From Candidatus Ribeiella danica (lineage in GTDB: Bacteria; Chloroflexota; Chloroflexia; Chloroflexales; Roseiflexaceae), in assembly GCA_016717335.1 (NCBI GenBank), contig JADKFS010000002.1, positions 765,291-829,290 on the forward strand: a stretch of 64,000 nt of DNA, written 5' to 3'. A model generated the notes under the pieces. That model was given only the letters and a program-made list of their open reading frames with translations. It searched no databases and had not been told where the DNA came from. The position numbers and the translations under genes were made by a program. The stretch's first letter is position 1. Each line of letters starts with the position of its first letter. This document shows, in pieces, positions 51,337 to 60,934 of the stretch.

Positions 51337-54300
51337 TTAAACTAGCCCGAGCGAGCACACAATCTGTGGCTCGCGCTGCTCGTCGGCGCTCTCGTGGATG
51401 ACACACAGCTTCTCTTCGCCGCGTAGGGCGATCGCCAGATCGGCGAGCTGCTCGTCGCTAATGCCGCTGCGCAGCTGGCGGTTGACGGTGTCAATCGCGG
51501 TCTGCCGCAGTGGATGGCGATACACGTCGTCGATCACCCGCTTCAGCTCGTCGCTGACGAACATCGGCTGCGTGCGCTGCAAATGGTCGTGGTAGCGCTT
51601 GAGCGCGTCGTAGAGCCGGAAGCGCGCGCCGCGAGGGCTGCCCAGCCCGCCGCTCAACGTCTCGTTCTGCTCGACCAGCTCGAACGAGCGACGCACCAAC
51701 TCGTGGTGCGACTCGGCGCGTGGGGCGGCGGGCGTGTCGAGCGTGCATTCAGCAGCGCGCAGGATCGCCGACTGCGACTGCGTGACGCTGTTGCCGTACG
51801 CGTCGACCCACGCCAGCGCATCGTTGCCCGCCGCCGTGCGCAGGTAGACCAGCACGCCGGAAGGTGTCAGGAACGGCAGGCTGGAGTGGCTGCCGGGCGC
51901 CGAGAGGTCGGGCAGCGCGCGGGCGCTGTAGACCACGCTCGGCAGGCCCTCGACCTTGCTCTTGAGCGCAGGGTTGGCCGAGATCGCGTTGCGCCAGATC
52001 TGGTACGCGTAGGAGGCCAGATCGACCTCGGCGTCGTCGACGTCGTCAAGTGTGCCGGCAGTCTCGGTGTAGAGGTTCTGCAAGAACTGCGTCTCGCCGG
52101 CATCCTCGAAGAAGCGCTCGTCGGTGCCGACCACCTCGCCATTCTCGGTGAGCCGCTGGCGTACGCGCGAGCGCAAGCGAATGATCCGCTCGATCCCGTC
52201 GGCGGGGAGAAAGGTGTAGCAGGTGATCGTCGGCGCCCGCTGGCCAATACGGTCGACGCGACCGGCGCGCTGGATCAGGCGGATGATTGCCCCGAGCCGA
52301 TCGTAGTTGACGACGTGCGCGCAATCTTGCAGGTTCTGGCCTCGCTCAGCACATCGGTTGCGACCAGGACACGAATTGGGTTTGCCAGCAGCGCCGGAGT
52401 GGTCACCTCATTGGACTGCGGGCTGAAGCGGTGCGCCAGCTCGGTCGGGTTGGCGGACTGGCCTGTGGCTGCTTCCACTCCCGTGATTCCGGCCCGGCGC
52501 AGCTGCTCGACCAGGTATGCGACCGTATCGGCGAACTGCGTGAAGATCAGCACCTTCTGCTCAGGCAGCGATCGGAGCAGCGTAATCAGTTGCTCGAGCT
52601 TGACATCGCGCGCCGGGTTCCACGTTCCGTGCGCCTGCCGGATCGCCAGCAGTGCAGTGGTATCGCGCTGAAGATCGCGCTTGAGATCCGGTCCGAATAG
52701 CACCGGGCGGAGCCAATTGAAGCGACGCTGATACGAACTCCGATAGTCCGCGTAGATCTCCTTGGCGCGCTGGGCGTACCAGTCGGCAGAGTACGTGTGC
52801 GGCGCGCTCAAACGCGACTCAAGGGAGTAGCACCGATGCCATTATCCTCTATTCGGTCCTCGAAATCCTGTTGGGCCAGATCGCTATCGGGGTCAAGATC
52901 GCCATCGAGGCTGAGCACATCGGCGCCCTGCGTGCCCAGCGGCAGCGGAAGGTCATTGTCGAGCGCGTGCAGGAACACATGGTTGCGTAGGATGTGCCGA
53001 TCAATCGACTGCAGGAAGACGCTGCCGCTTGACTCTAGGCGCTTGAACAAATTCGTGCGGCTGAAGCCCATGAGCCGCTTACCGGCACGCGAGAGATTGC
53101 CCAGGAGCGGCTTTTCAGTTGCCTCGGCCAGGCGTTCGGCTCCGCGCTTGAGGTAATTGGCCAGCCCATAGCGCGGCAGCGAGAGCCGGTTGATCGTATC
53201 GACCACGGCCGTATCGTAGAGCCGGCTGTACGGGTCAGACGCATGTTCAGCCATTGGAATAGCGATCGTGCGAGGCAGACGGTCGGGGAAATAGAACCGT
53301 GAGCCATCGGGCAGGCGCAGGTAGTAGCGGTCGTTGGCCGGGTCGCGCTCGGCGTAGTTGTCCTTGATGAACGAGCGTGTCCGGCGCACCATGTAGAGCC
53401 GCATCAGCTCGCGCCAATCGTCGGCGTGTTTACTCTTCTCGAAGGCACGCAGTGAGCGGGGCGGCACCTGCAGCCGTAAGAAATCCCGCTCTCCAAGGGT
53501 GCGGATGAGATTTTCCGGGCGGATGCCCAGGTCGGCCTCGTCGGGAACGAACAGGCGCAACTGCGCGCTCAGATCCTCGTAGCTCTTGTTGTACGGCGTT
53601 GCCGAGAGCAGGATGACCCGGCAATCGAATTCGTTGAGGTAGTCGTGAATGGCACGGTAGCGCTTGCCCTCGCGGTTGCGCAGGGTATGCGACTCGTCGA
53701 TTAGCACCAGCCGGAAGCGCCGGGTGAGCTGCGGCAATCGCTGCTGGACCTGGCTGAGCGGAATAATCTCCGCGCCCATATCCCAGGTGAGGTTGTACTC
53801 CTGCCACATCGTCACCAGGTTTTCGGGCAAATGATCAGCGGCCGCCAGCCATAGTCATCCTTGAAGATTCGCGCGACGGCTGTCGCCATCATCGTCTTCC
53901 CAAGGCCGACGACGTCGCCGAGCAGCACGCCACCGCGCCGGTTGAGGTAGCGCGCGGCGATCTTAACGGCGGCCTCCTGGAAGGGGAACAGCTTGTTGCG
54001 AAAATCGCGCGGCAACGAAAACTCGCTCACGCCGGCACGGGCATCCTCAGAGAGGTGGTAGGCCATCTTGAGGTAGACCAGGTAGGGCGCCAGCATGCGC
54101 TCGCCGGCCCAGCTCTCCTCGATGATCGTTGCCAGATCGGACGAGATATCGATCGACCAGTCATCTTCCCAGCGGGCGTTGAACCACTTCTGAAGATCTT
54201 GCGTGGGGCTGTGATCGAGGACGTCGATGTTGAGCTCGCCCTGGCCGCTGAGACCGGCCATCGTCAGATTACTGGAGCCAAGGTAGCCGGTGATCGGGTT

Positions 54301-54753
54301 ATTGTAGTCCTCGCGGTAGAGCAGGTACAGCTTGGCGTGCAGCTTGTAGCGGAGGTGCAGTTTGACCACAACCTTGCAGGCGCGCAGCTGCTGGGCGAGC
54401 TGCTGAAGTGCACGTTCGTCGGCATTGCTTGGCGCGCCCTTGGTGAGTTGGTCGCGAAAGGCCTCGGCGACCTGCCGCCGGAGCTGCGCCGCGCGCTGAA
54501 GGTCGAGGCCGTCGTCGGTCTTGAGAATGCGGAGTGCGGCGCGCAGCTCGTCGTCGGGGCGCTCGTTCATCCCGATGAGCACGCGGCAGCACTGGCCCTC
54601 GCCGCCCGCGAAGTGGTCGATCTGGTCGGCGACCAGCCCCCAGCCACGCAGGTTGAAGAACCCGACACAGAAATCGGCGCGGTGTGCCGACGCCAGTGTT
54701 TTGGTCAACGCGGGGGAAAGTTTGTGGTCGATGTTATCAAAGATGCGGGTCAT
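51337..54753 (-). CDS. PLD-nuclease/SNF2-helicase protein, three homopolymer frameshifts
   Basis: From ATG 54753 (GTGAGGGG 5 nt before) the product is about 1140 residues when three breaks are bridged. Residues 1-200 are a phospholipase-D-like nuclease domain (LHAKLYLLYRED with GYLGSSNLTMAGL). The helicase follows: Walker A LLGDVVGLGKTMMA, DEAH-box equivalent VLIDESHTLRN, LLSATPYNKSYEDL, then VLIFTQFADTVAYLVEQLRR and IQRAGRVDRIGQRAPT. Breaks lie at about 53826 (an A missing in CCGAAAACC), 52818 (a C missing in ACTCCCTTG) and 52334 (a G missing in GAGGCCAG). Each is one base in a homopolymer, and each restores the expected motif order, so the gene is probably intact. With the methylase it resembles a restriction or DISARM-like module. 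Confidence 0.85.
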
Positions 54754-54844
54754 GATGCCCCTCACTGCAAGGCAGAGGCGCGCTGATCTCGGAATGGATA
54801 TGTGAAACCGATGAAAATGGCAGCATGGGGCGTTCTCAGCAACT

Positions 54845-55070
54845 GCCAGTAGTCAGTATTCAGTCGTCGGTAGTCAGTAGCCGCTCGGCGACAGGTGACC
54901 AAGGACGAATGACCAAGGGCCAAGGACCAAAGACGATAGACGATATTTTCTGTAATCAGTCGCAAGTCGTCGGTAGTCAGTAGCCGCTCGGCGACAGGTG
55001 ACCAAGGACGAATGACCAAGGACCAAGGGCCAAAGACGATAGACGATAGACGATATGCTCTGGCTGGTAC
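54845..55070. repeat. Degenerate GTCAGT/GACCAAG repeats with a 56-bp direct duplication
   Basis: GTCGTCGGTAGTCAGTAGCC followed by GCTCGGCGACAGGTGACCAA occurs at about 54865 and again at about 54966, 101 bp apart. The remainder is AGACGATAGACGATA and GGACCAAGGGCCAA units. It lies upstream of the helicase gene. From 55070 to 55302 nothing is recognised. Confidence 0.75.
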
Positions 55071-55302
55071 TCGGTAACCAGACGTCGGGGACAGCGGGGC
55101 GGGCGAGGCGAGGGCGCGGCAGGTCGGGGGCGCGCGGGTCGCCGCGGCGACGTCAGGGCATGCGAAGGGTGCAGAGCCTCCGGTGAGAGTATACCATGCA
55201 TCCTAAACGTGCGTGAAGGGCCTTTTCGCACATTGATCAGGTGAGAGCGATTACAAGCCTTCGTTCTCTACGGCTTGGCATGCAAAGCCACCAAAATTGC
55301 GC

Positions 55303-55715
55303 CTACTCGCAGCCAATCCCATCACGATCCCGGTCGAAGCGATGCGGATCGGGCGCAAGCACACCGAACCGGCGATACGGGACATCCGCACATTCGAGAT
55401 CTGGCGGCGCCGGCGGGATGCAGGCGTCGGGGTAGGGCGGGTCGCAGCTCGCTGCCGGCGCTGGCGCAGCGGTGTACTCGAAGGTGTAGCCCTGCGCGAG
55501 CAGCTCCTGGTTGACCATCGGCCCGTCAGGCAGCCAGAGATAGCGCAGCAGCCGGTCGTACCGATCGCGGTCGCCCTGGCTCGCGTCCGCCTCGACGGCG
55601 ACGGTCTGCCCATCGAGGAGGCTCGTGCGCCTTGGCCGAGGCCGCGCGCCCAAAGCACTCGACAGCGCCGCGCAGGTCGACGACCTCGGCTAGGTCGATG
55701 CCGATTCATTGCGCG
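55303..55715 (-). pseudogene. Thermonuclease (SNase-like) fragment with excalibur-like tail
   Basis: The minus strand reads GIDLAEVVDLRGAVECFGRA, then (after an extra C near 55625) LLDGQTVAVEADASQGDRDR, RLLRYLWLPDGPMVNQELLA and finally a Cys/Pro linker with FDRDRDGIGCE. Those are the second half of a staphylococcal-nuclease fold and the Asp-rich, Cys-ending excalibur motif. The N-terminal strands are missing, replaced by the toxin tail at 55727. Confidence 0.6.
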
Positions 55716-55726
55716 ACCGGCGCGAA

Positions 55727-55895
55727 CTAGAGGAATTCGATATGGTTGACCATCGCGGCCGAGTCGAGGATAGTGGCAATCTCCTTGAGCAGCTCGGCCT
55801 CCTGGGGTGGTCACGTCCACGCCACGACGGCGCAGCCCGGCCGCGACCGCCGGCGCGACGTGCTCATCCAGCGCGAAGCGGATCGGGTCAGGCAC
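55727..55895 (-). pseudogene. DUF5615 PIN-like toxin with internal deletion
   Basis: Starting GTG 55895, PDPIRFALDEHVAPAVAAGL then RRRGVDVTT is the toxin N-terminus. After a frame change the tail AELLKEIATILDSAAMVNHI then EFL, stop 55727, is what the C-terminus of such toxins looks like. The middle (second and third acidic residues) is gone. Its start overlaps the DUF433 stop. Confidence 0.6.
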
Positions 55896-56190
55896 GGTGG
55901 CGCTCGCCGACCTTCGAGGGGAAGCGCGCGCGCAGCTCGGCCCACCAGCGCCTCGCCGCGCGCCAGCTCGGCGTCGATCGCAGCCCGGTGATCGTGGTAG
56001 TAGGCCAGCGCGGCGTAGACCTGGCCAGCGTCAGCTGGTAGTCGGTCGCGATCTCGTCAACGCTCTGGCCCAGTCGCTCGTGCCAGATCGCCACATCCTG
56101 CACGCTGATGCGGTGGCCGTTGATGTGCGGCTTGCCGCCAAGCACGCCGGGCGTACTCACAATATGCTCGGTGATACCATCGATCGCCAC
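55888..56190 (-). CDS. DUF433 antitoxin, second pair
   Basis: The product starts at GTG 56190 with AAGGAGGG 6 nt before it: VAIDGITEHIVSTPGVLGGK, then INGHRISVQDVAIWHERLGQ, SVDEIATDYQLTLA. The next part reads RSTPRWPTTT in frame but QVYAALAYYHDHRAAIDAEL in the neighbouring frame, and the original frame returns at AELRARFPSKVG. So two compensating single-base indels are present, most likely errors. The real protein is about 100 residues, an antitoxin for the DUF5615 gene downstream. Confidence 0.75.
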   Translation of the reverse strand: MAIDGITEHIVSTPGVLGGKPHINGHRISVQDVAIWHERLGQSVDEIATDYQLTLARSTPRWPTTTITGLRSTPSWRAARRWWAELRARFPSKVGERHRA

Positions 56191-56199
56191 GGTGTCCCT

Positions 56200-56520
56200 C
56201 CTTGCTCGCTGCCATGATAGCACATAGAAGGCGCCAACGGAGGCCAGCAGAGCAGGCGGCCAGGGAGGGCGGCCACAGAGGGACAGCTCTACGGTCGAAT
56301 AGAGCGCCGCACTGCGTGCAGCACTTCGCGCCGTCGGCCAGCCCAGCGTGGCACTGTCCACACGTATGCCCAGCGGGATCGCCGGCGTGGCCACGGCGGG
56401 CAGCGGCTGCCGGGCGCTCGCGAGCGCCGGCGGCGGCACGGGCTGCGCCGTGCCGGCGATCTGCGGCGGCGTGGGCGCGGCGCCCCCCATGACAGTAGCG
56501 ATCTGCACGGCGAGCGCGCG
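56200..56520 (-). pseudogene. Fragment with a zinc-ribbon C-terminus
   Basis: One minus-strand frame has TCGQCHAGLADGAKCCTQCG then ALFDRRAVPLWPPSL: two C-x2-C knuckles of a zinc ribbon. Upstream, in another frame, lies a Pro/Ala-rich stretch (MGGAAPTPPQIAGTAQPVPP). No start codon or complete gene. It may be the tail of a Chloroflexota zinc-ribbon membrane protein. Confidence 0.4.
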
Positions 56521-56625
56521 ACCATGGTAGAGGTATGTCCGACGAGCTGTACTAGGGGCTTGAGACTTGGCGTCATAGTGCCCAATCCGCTGATCGCAAC
56601 TCCGAGCCGCTCGCCTGGAACGGCA

Positions 56626-58308
56626 CTAGGCTTGTCTCGGAGATGTATCGTCCGAGTCATCATTCGATGCCCAATGTCCCAATATGGTTCCCGTGATCTC
56701 TGTTCCGGCTCCGAAGCGCATGGTCTCGACATGTTCTGGTGAGAACTGTGCGCCCATGAGGCGGCGGAGCTGTTCGTTTCCAAATGTACGTGCCCACTCG
56801 GGGTCGTGTGCGCGTGGGTCGACACCTACACGCAGTATCACGCTCGGGCTCAACCAATCACGGAGGGGCTGCCCACGCAGTGTTGCGGCTGCCAGGGCAA
56901 CTTTGATCGCTGGCACTTTGGGCACGACATCCCGCGTGAAGAGCAGCAAGAGAATACTGAGTTTTTGGTCATCACTCTGCCTGACAATGGCCGGCGATGG
57001 TATGGGCGCTGCACTGGGCATCGGCGTCTGTGCGATCGCTGCTCCACTTGCTGCAACTGGCGTGTGCGGCTCGGTTGCGGCGGTCGACCGTATCGCTGGC
57101 GGATCTTGCTGTCTGGCCGGCACGTCGGCTGGCGGTCGCCGGAGTGCGACGCGTTCACGTGCTTCGGCACGCCGCGTTTCTTCGCCGTAGCCAGCGTACT
57201 TGGTCGGAGCGTTAGTGCGCCGGCGTCGAGATCGGTGGATGCTGCCAAATGCCACGGCGGCCAACATCATTACCACACCAATACCAATCGGCCAGGACCA
57301 CAGCAGCACGGCTGCCCCAATCGCTGGCACATCGACGCGCAAGGATGGTTGCGCGCTGCCCGGGGTTGTCGATGGCGCACCCATCGACTGAGGCAGTGCC
57401 GCCAGATAGAGGTCCTGGAGGCCATCGCTCGTCCAGAGCTGAAGCGTGAATGTGCCTCCGGCTTGCAGCGGCGCGTGGAGCGTTACGCGCGCCTCATCGC
57501 CGGGCGCAATGGCATCGAGCGACGTCTGTGCCGCTATCGCGCCCAATGCGTCCTTCGACATCAAATGCAGCTGCCCATCGACGGACGGGCTCGCACCGAT
57601 GTTCTGCACATCGACATCAATCTGCAGCTGTTGGCCGGGAGTGATAGTCGCGTTCACCGATTGGATCTGCAGCAACGATCGGCCAGCTGGCGCGCTCAGA
57701 TCGAGCGGCGCCGCGGCGCGCTCAACATCGTCAATCGACGCCAGGGCAGCACCAATTGCGCCCGCGAGATCGCTTTGCGGCATCTGTTTGGCTTGCCGGG
57801 CCATTAGCGTCTCGGCCAGGCTCAGATCCAGAACAAGGCTGCGCGCCTGGAACGAGCGCAGCCGTTCAAGCACATCTTGCACCGGCTGATCGACCGCTGG
57901 CCGGCTGAGGATGAGTGACTGCATTGCCTCCAAACGCGCGCTCAATCGCGCATCAGCCTGAGTGACGCGATCGAGCGCCTGCGCGATGGCGTTGGAATCC
58001 TGCTGCTGGACGGCGGCAGCCAGCGGTTGCAGCGCTTGGCGATACTGCTCAGCGTCCTGCTCCAGCTGCGCCTGGAGCGTGCCTGCGGGTGCGTGTCGTT
58101 GATAGGCGACGAGGATGAGGTTGCCGCGCGGCACAGATCGTGCCGCCTGGCCTGCGCAGCTTCCGATGAACGCGGGCTGCGCGGCGTCAAAGGCGAGCCC
58201 AGCCGCCCGGGTGCTCAGCGCCTCGATACAGCCGAGTTTCTGCGAGTTCAAGATGACGAGCGGGAGATCGACAACCGTCATCCGCTCGATGCGCGCACCG
58301 ACGCTCAC
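56626..58308 (-). CDS. Membrane protein with CARDB/Ig-like domain
   Basis: The product has a helical N-terminus (LEQDAEQYRQALQPLAAAVQ), a beta domain of CARDB type (IDVDVQNIGASPSVDGQLHL), one transmembrane helix (WSWPIGIGVVMMLAAVAFGS) and a cytoplasmic tail with EWARTFGNEQLRRLMGAQFS and HVETMRFGAGTE. Its GTG 58308 overlaps the stop of the upstream gene. If one base is restored near 58350, the upstream frame reads VTLTLAAIATAV straight into SVGARIERMTVVDLPLVILN, so the two genes may be one protein of about 1230 residues. Function unknown. Confidence 0.6.
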   Translation of the reverse strand: MSVGARIERMTVVDLPLVILNSQKLGCIEALSTRAAGLAFDAAQPAFIGSCAGQAARSVPRGNLILVAYQRHAPAGTLQAQLEQDAEQYRQALQPLAAAVQQQDSNAIAQALDRVTQADARLSARLEAMQSLILSRPAVDQPVQDVLERLRSFQARSLVLDLSLAETLMARQAKQMPQSDLAGAIGAALASIDDVERAAAPLDLSAPAGRSLLQIQSVNATITPGQQLQIDVDVQNIGASPSVDGQLHLMSKDALGAIAAQTSLDAIAPGDEARVTLHAPLQAGGTFTLQLWTSDGLQDLYLAALPQSMGAPSTTPGSAQPSLRVDVPAIGAAVLLWSWPIGIGVVMMLAAVAFGSIHRSRRRRTNAPTKYAGYGEETRRAEARERVALRRPPADVPARQQDPPAIRSTAATEPHTPVAASGAAIAQTPMPSAAPIPSPAIVRQSDDQKLSILLLLFTRDVVPKVPAIKVALAAATLRGQPLRDWLSPSVILRVGVDPRAHDPEWARTFGNEQLRRLMGAQFSPEHVETMRFGAGTEITGTILGHWASNDDSDDTSPRQA

Positions 58309-60334
58309 CGCAGTCGCGATGGCAGCGAGGGTGAGAGTGTCACAAGTTTGGCGATATCGTCGGCAACCCGCGTGACATCCGCGCCCTGCTGGAAATCCTG
58401 GTAGCGCCTGAGGGCATCCTGTCGGTGAATGTCAGCCTGCGTGACGAGCCCTTCGACATTCAGCGCAGCCCGCTCGGTGCTGCCCGAGATCGGCCAGCGA
58501 TCGTCGGTCGGGCGCTCGAGCTCAGCAGTGCGCACGCCCCGATCGAGGAGTTGCTGCGTGCGACCGAGGTAGGGCCCAATCATGACGGTCGTAAGCATGA
58601 ATTGCGCGCCTTTGTCGAGCAGCAGCTCCTGGAGCGATTGGCCACCAGCAAGTTTATCCTCGACGAGCCGAGCCACCAGATCGGCAGCATTGACCAGGTT
58701 TTTCTGTTGGCCGGGCTCGGTGGTCGCGCGCCGGGCCAGCAGCTTGCTCGCGTCGCGGGCCAGCGTCATGAGGTGTCGGCTGGACAATTCCTGGAGAGGG
58801 CCACACGAGGGCAGGGTCCCCTGGCAGGCATTCCAGGCTGGTTGCATGACGAAGAGAAGCCCGAAACTGGTGCGAATGATATCGATATGGGTCTCGGCGA
58901 GCGAGGCCGCGACGCTGGTGTATATCGGCAGCATCTGGCTGAGGGCGCGCTCGTGCACCGTGAGTCGCGCAAACGCCTCTAGTTGCTCAGGCGTCAGCGA
59001 TCCTTGGTCCACCTGGTCCTGACGATGCGCCAGCAAGGAGCGGGCAGCCGCTTCGTTGTACGCGGATACGCCAGGCACCGTAAAAATACCGGCCGGAATG
59101 TCGACCGACTCCAAGTGGGCGATCAGCGTGGCCTTTTCGCTCATCCAGCGCTGCGCCTCGGCTGGATCGACCGGTGGGATAGCCGTGGCGAGCAGCACCG
59201 CCGTCGGTGGGTCGGTAGGGGTTGGGGGCACCGGCGTCGCGGGGCTTGTTGCTGTCGGCTCCTCCGTCGGGGAAACTGGCGGGGCGGTGTCTGGGCCGCC
59301 AGGCAGGGCTCGCGCCGACGTCCAGCAACTGTTGTGCTTCGCCGCCCTGCGAAAGGCATGATCCAGATCCCCTCGGACGCGCGGTGGTCGTAGTTGAAGC
59401 GATCGAAGACCAACCACTGATCGTCGGGTGACCAGTCGATCGTATTGATGAGGACGCTCCGGCGATCGCCCGGGTAGAGCAGCCGCATGTCGTCGTGCGC
59501 AAGGTCGAGCACGAATACGCCCGCGCTCCACCCCTGTGATTCTTCATCAGCGCAGTCGGCATCACCGCCCAAGGCGAGCAAGGGGCGCGCGTGTGCAAGA
59601 GCGGCGGTCGCCGCGATGGACTCTGGTCCGAGGACGCAGTTGCCCTGCGCGCCGTGCTGCTGGAAATAGGAGGCCAGGCTGGTCGGTTGTGCCTGGCCGT
59701 TCGCGGCATCGATCAAGTCAGTGCTGCAGCCACCGCCGCCACATACGCTGAGCGCAAGCGGATCCCCAGCCGGGGCGCTGAGGCCCATCGGGCGGATAAA
59801 CGGCGGCAGGCGTTGCAGGACCGTCTCGGCGCCGGCGCGATCGCGCTTGACGATCTGGAACTCCTGCATCGTGGATGGCACAATCGGCGGCGATGCGTCG
59901 GTGGGGCTGGCCGTTTGCACGAAGAACAGCGCACCATCGCTCATCGAAACGGTCGGAAAGTACTCATCAGCAGGAGATTCAGTGACACGCGTGCGATCCG
60001 AGCCATCAGCGCGAATCATAACGATGCCGAGGTTGTCGTTGTCGGTTGAGGCAAAGAGCAGCCATTGGCCGTCAGGGGACCAGGCAAGCTTGAACTTCTG
60101 GAGTGAGTCGATCTCGCCGGTATGGGTTAGTTGCGTGCGCTGCTTGGTGACCACATCGAGCAGCCAAATGTCAGCCTGATCGACATAGGCGATCTCACCG
60201 GCGGGCTGGCTCTGCGTGCGCGGACGAGCGGCGGTGTGCCCAGGGACAGTGCAGGCCAGGCAGAGGCTCAAGACGACAAGCAGCCTGACAAGCGAGCGGA
60301 TTCGGCGGGCGTATGCTACGCTGTGGCGCCCCAT
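58305..60334 (-). CDS. Beta-propeller lipoprotein with C-terminal helical domain, frameshifted
   Basis: ATG 60334 has GGAGGG 6 nt upstream. The N-terminus has a signal with lipobox LCLAC. PD40/WD40-like repeats follow: YVDQADIWLLDVVTKQRTQL, KLAWSPDGQWLLFASTDNDN, GIVMIRADGSDRTRVTESPA, WSPDDQWLVFDRFNYDH and EGIWIMPF. Breaks at about 59345 and 59300 separate a Pro/Thr-rich linker (PTATSPATPVPPTPTDPPTA) and a helical domain (EQLEAFARLTVHERALSQML, HLMTLARDASKLLARRATTE). The fragments are each coherent, so a single gene of about 675 residues is likely, with indel errors. Exported; function unknown. Confidence 0.6.
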
Positions 60335-60554
60335 CGTGCCCTCCATAGTCGCAGCCAGTGCAGGAGAACAAACATAACGATCTGACGACAACCTTGTGAG
60401 GATAACGCTACGGGTGATGATGGAGATACGGGGTTGATACGGCTCCTCTCTGCCGGTGCCACCGCCTGCGCCTGGCCGAGCAGCTGCCCGCGCGCGCGCA
60501 TCGTGCCATTGTAGATTGCAGAATCGTGCACTAGGGCGCGCTAGAGGAGCAGCG

Positions 60555-60761
60555 ATGAGCGCCGAGCGCGACCGGGTCGAGGGCGTGCTGCGCGACGCCG
60601 CGCACGCTGCCTTCATGGCCTTCTGGCGCGAGGCAGACACGCCCGCGGCCGTACCCCATCATGTCGAGCTCCGGACGGTAGGGTGGACCTCTTGTCGGCT
60701 AGGGGAGCTGGTGGAGCTACATTCTTGGATCGTAGGAAGCGGCGGCAGAAGACAAACATGA
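60555..60761 (+). CDS. Short 68-aa protein, probably truncated
   Basis: AGAGGAG lies 5 nt before ATG 60555. MSAERDRVEGVLRDAAHAAF then MAFWREADTPAAVPHHVELR looks like a real N-terminus; beyond TVGWTSCRLGELVEL it resembles nothing. A junction near 60690 may have cut the gene. The signal is the ribosome-binding site and codon pattern only. Confidence 0.35.
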   Translation: MSAERDRVEGVLRDAAHAAFMAFWREADTPAAVPHHVELRTVGWTSCRLGELVELHSWIVGSGGRRQT

Positions 60762-60850
60762 ACGAGCTGGCTGGTGAGTTGCTGCAAGCTCGAAAAGACT
60801 GTATAAACTGACCACCCCAAATCGGTATTGTCTTTCCACCTCCAGTACAG

Positions 60851-60885
60851 TAAGCTCCCTGGGTTCATCGAACCCAGGGAGCTTA
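60851..60885. terminator. Bidirectional terminator hairpin
   Basis: TAAGCTCCCTGGGTT-CATCG-AACCCAGGGAGCTTA is a perfect 15-bp stem. It sits between a plus-strand gene ending at 60761 and a minus-strand gene ending at 60935. Confidence 0.8.
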
Positions 60886-60934
60886 GCATCACCAGACCGA
60901 TCTTGTTAGCTAGCGCAACCTGTGGCCTTTTCGG

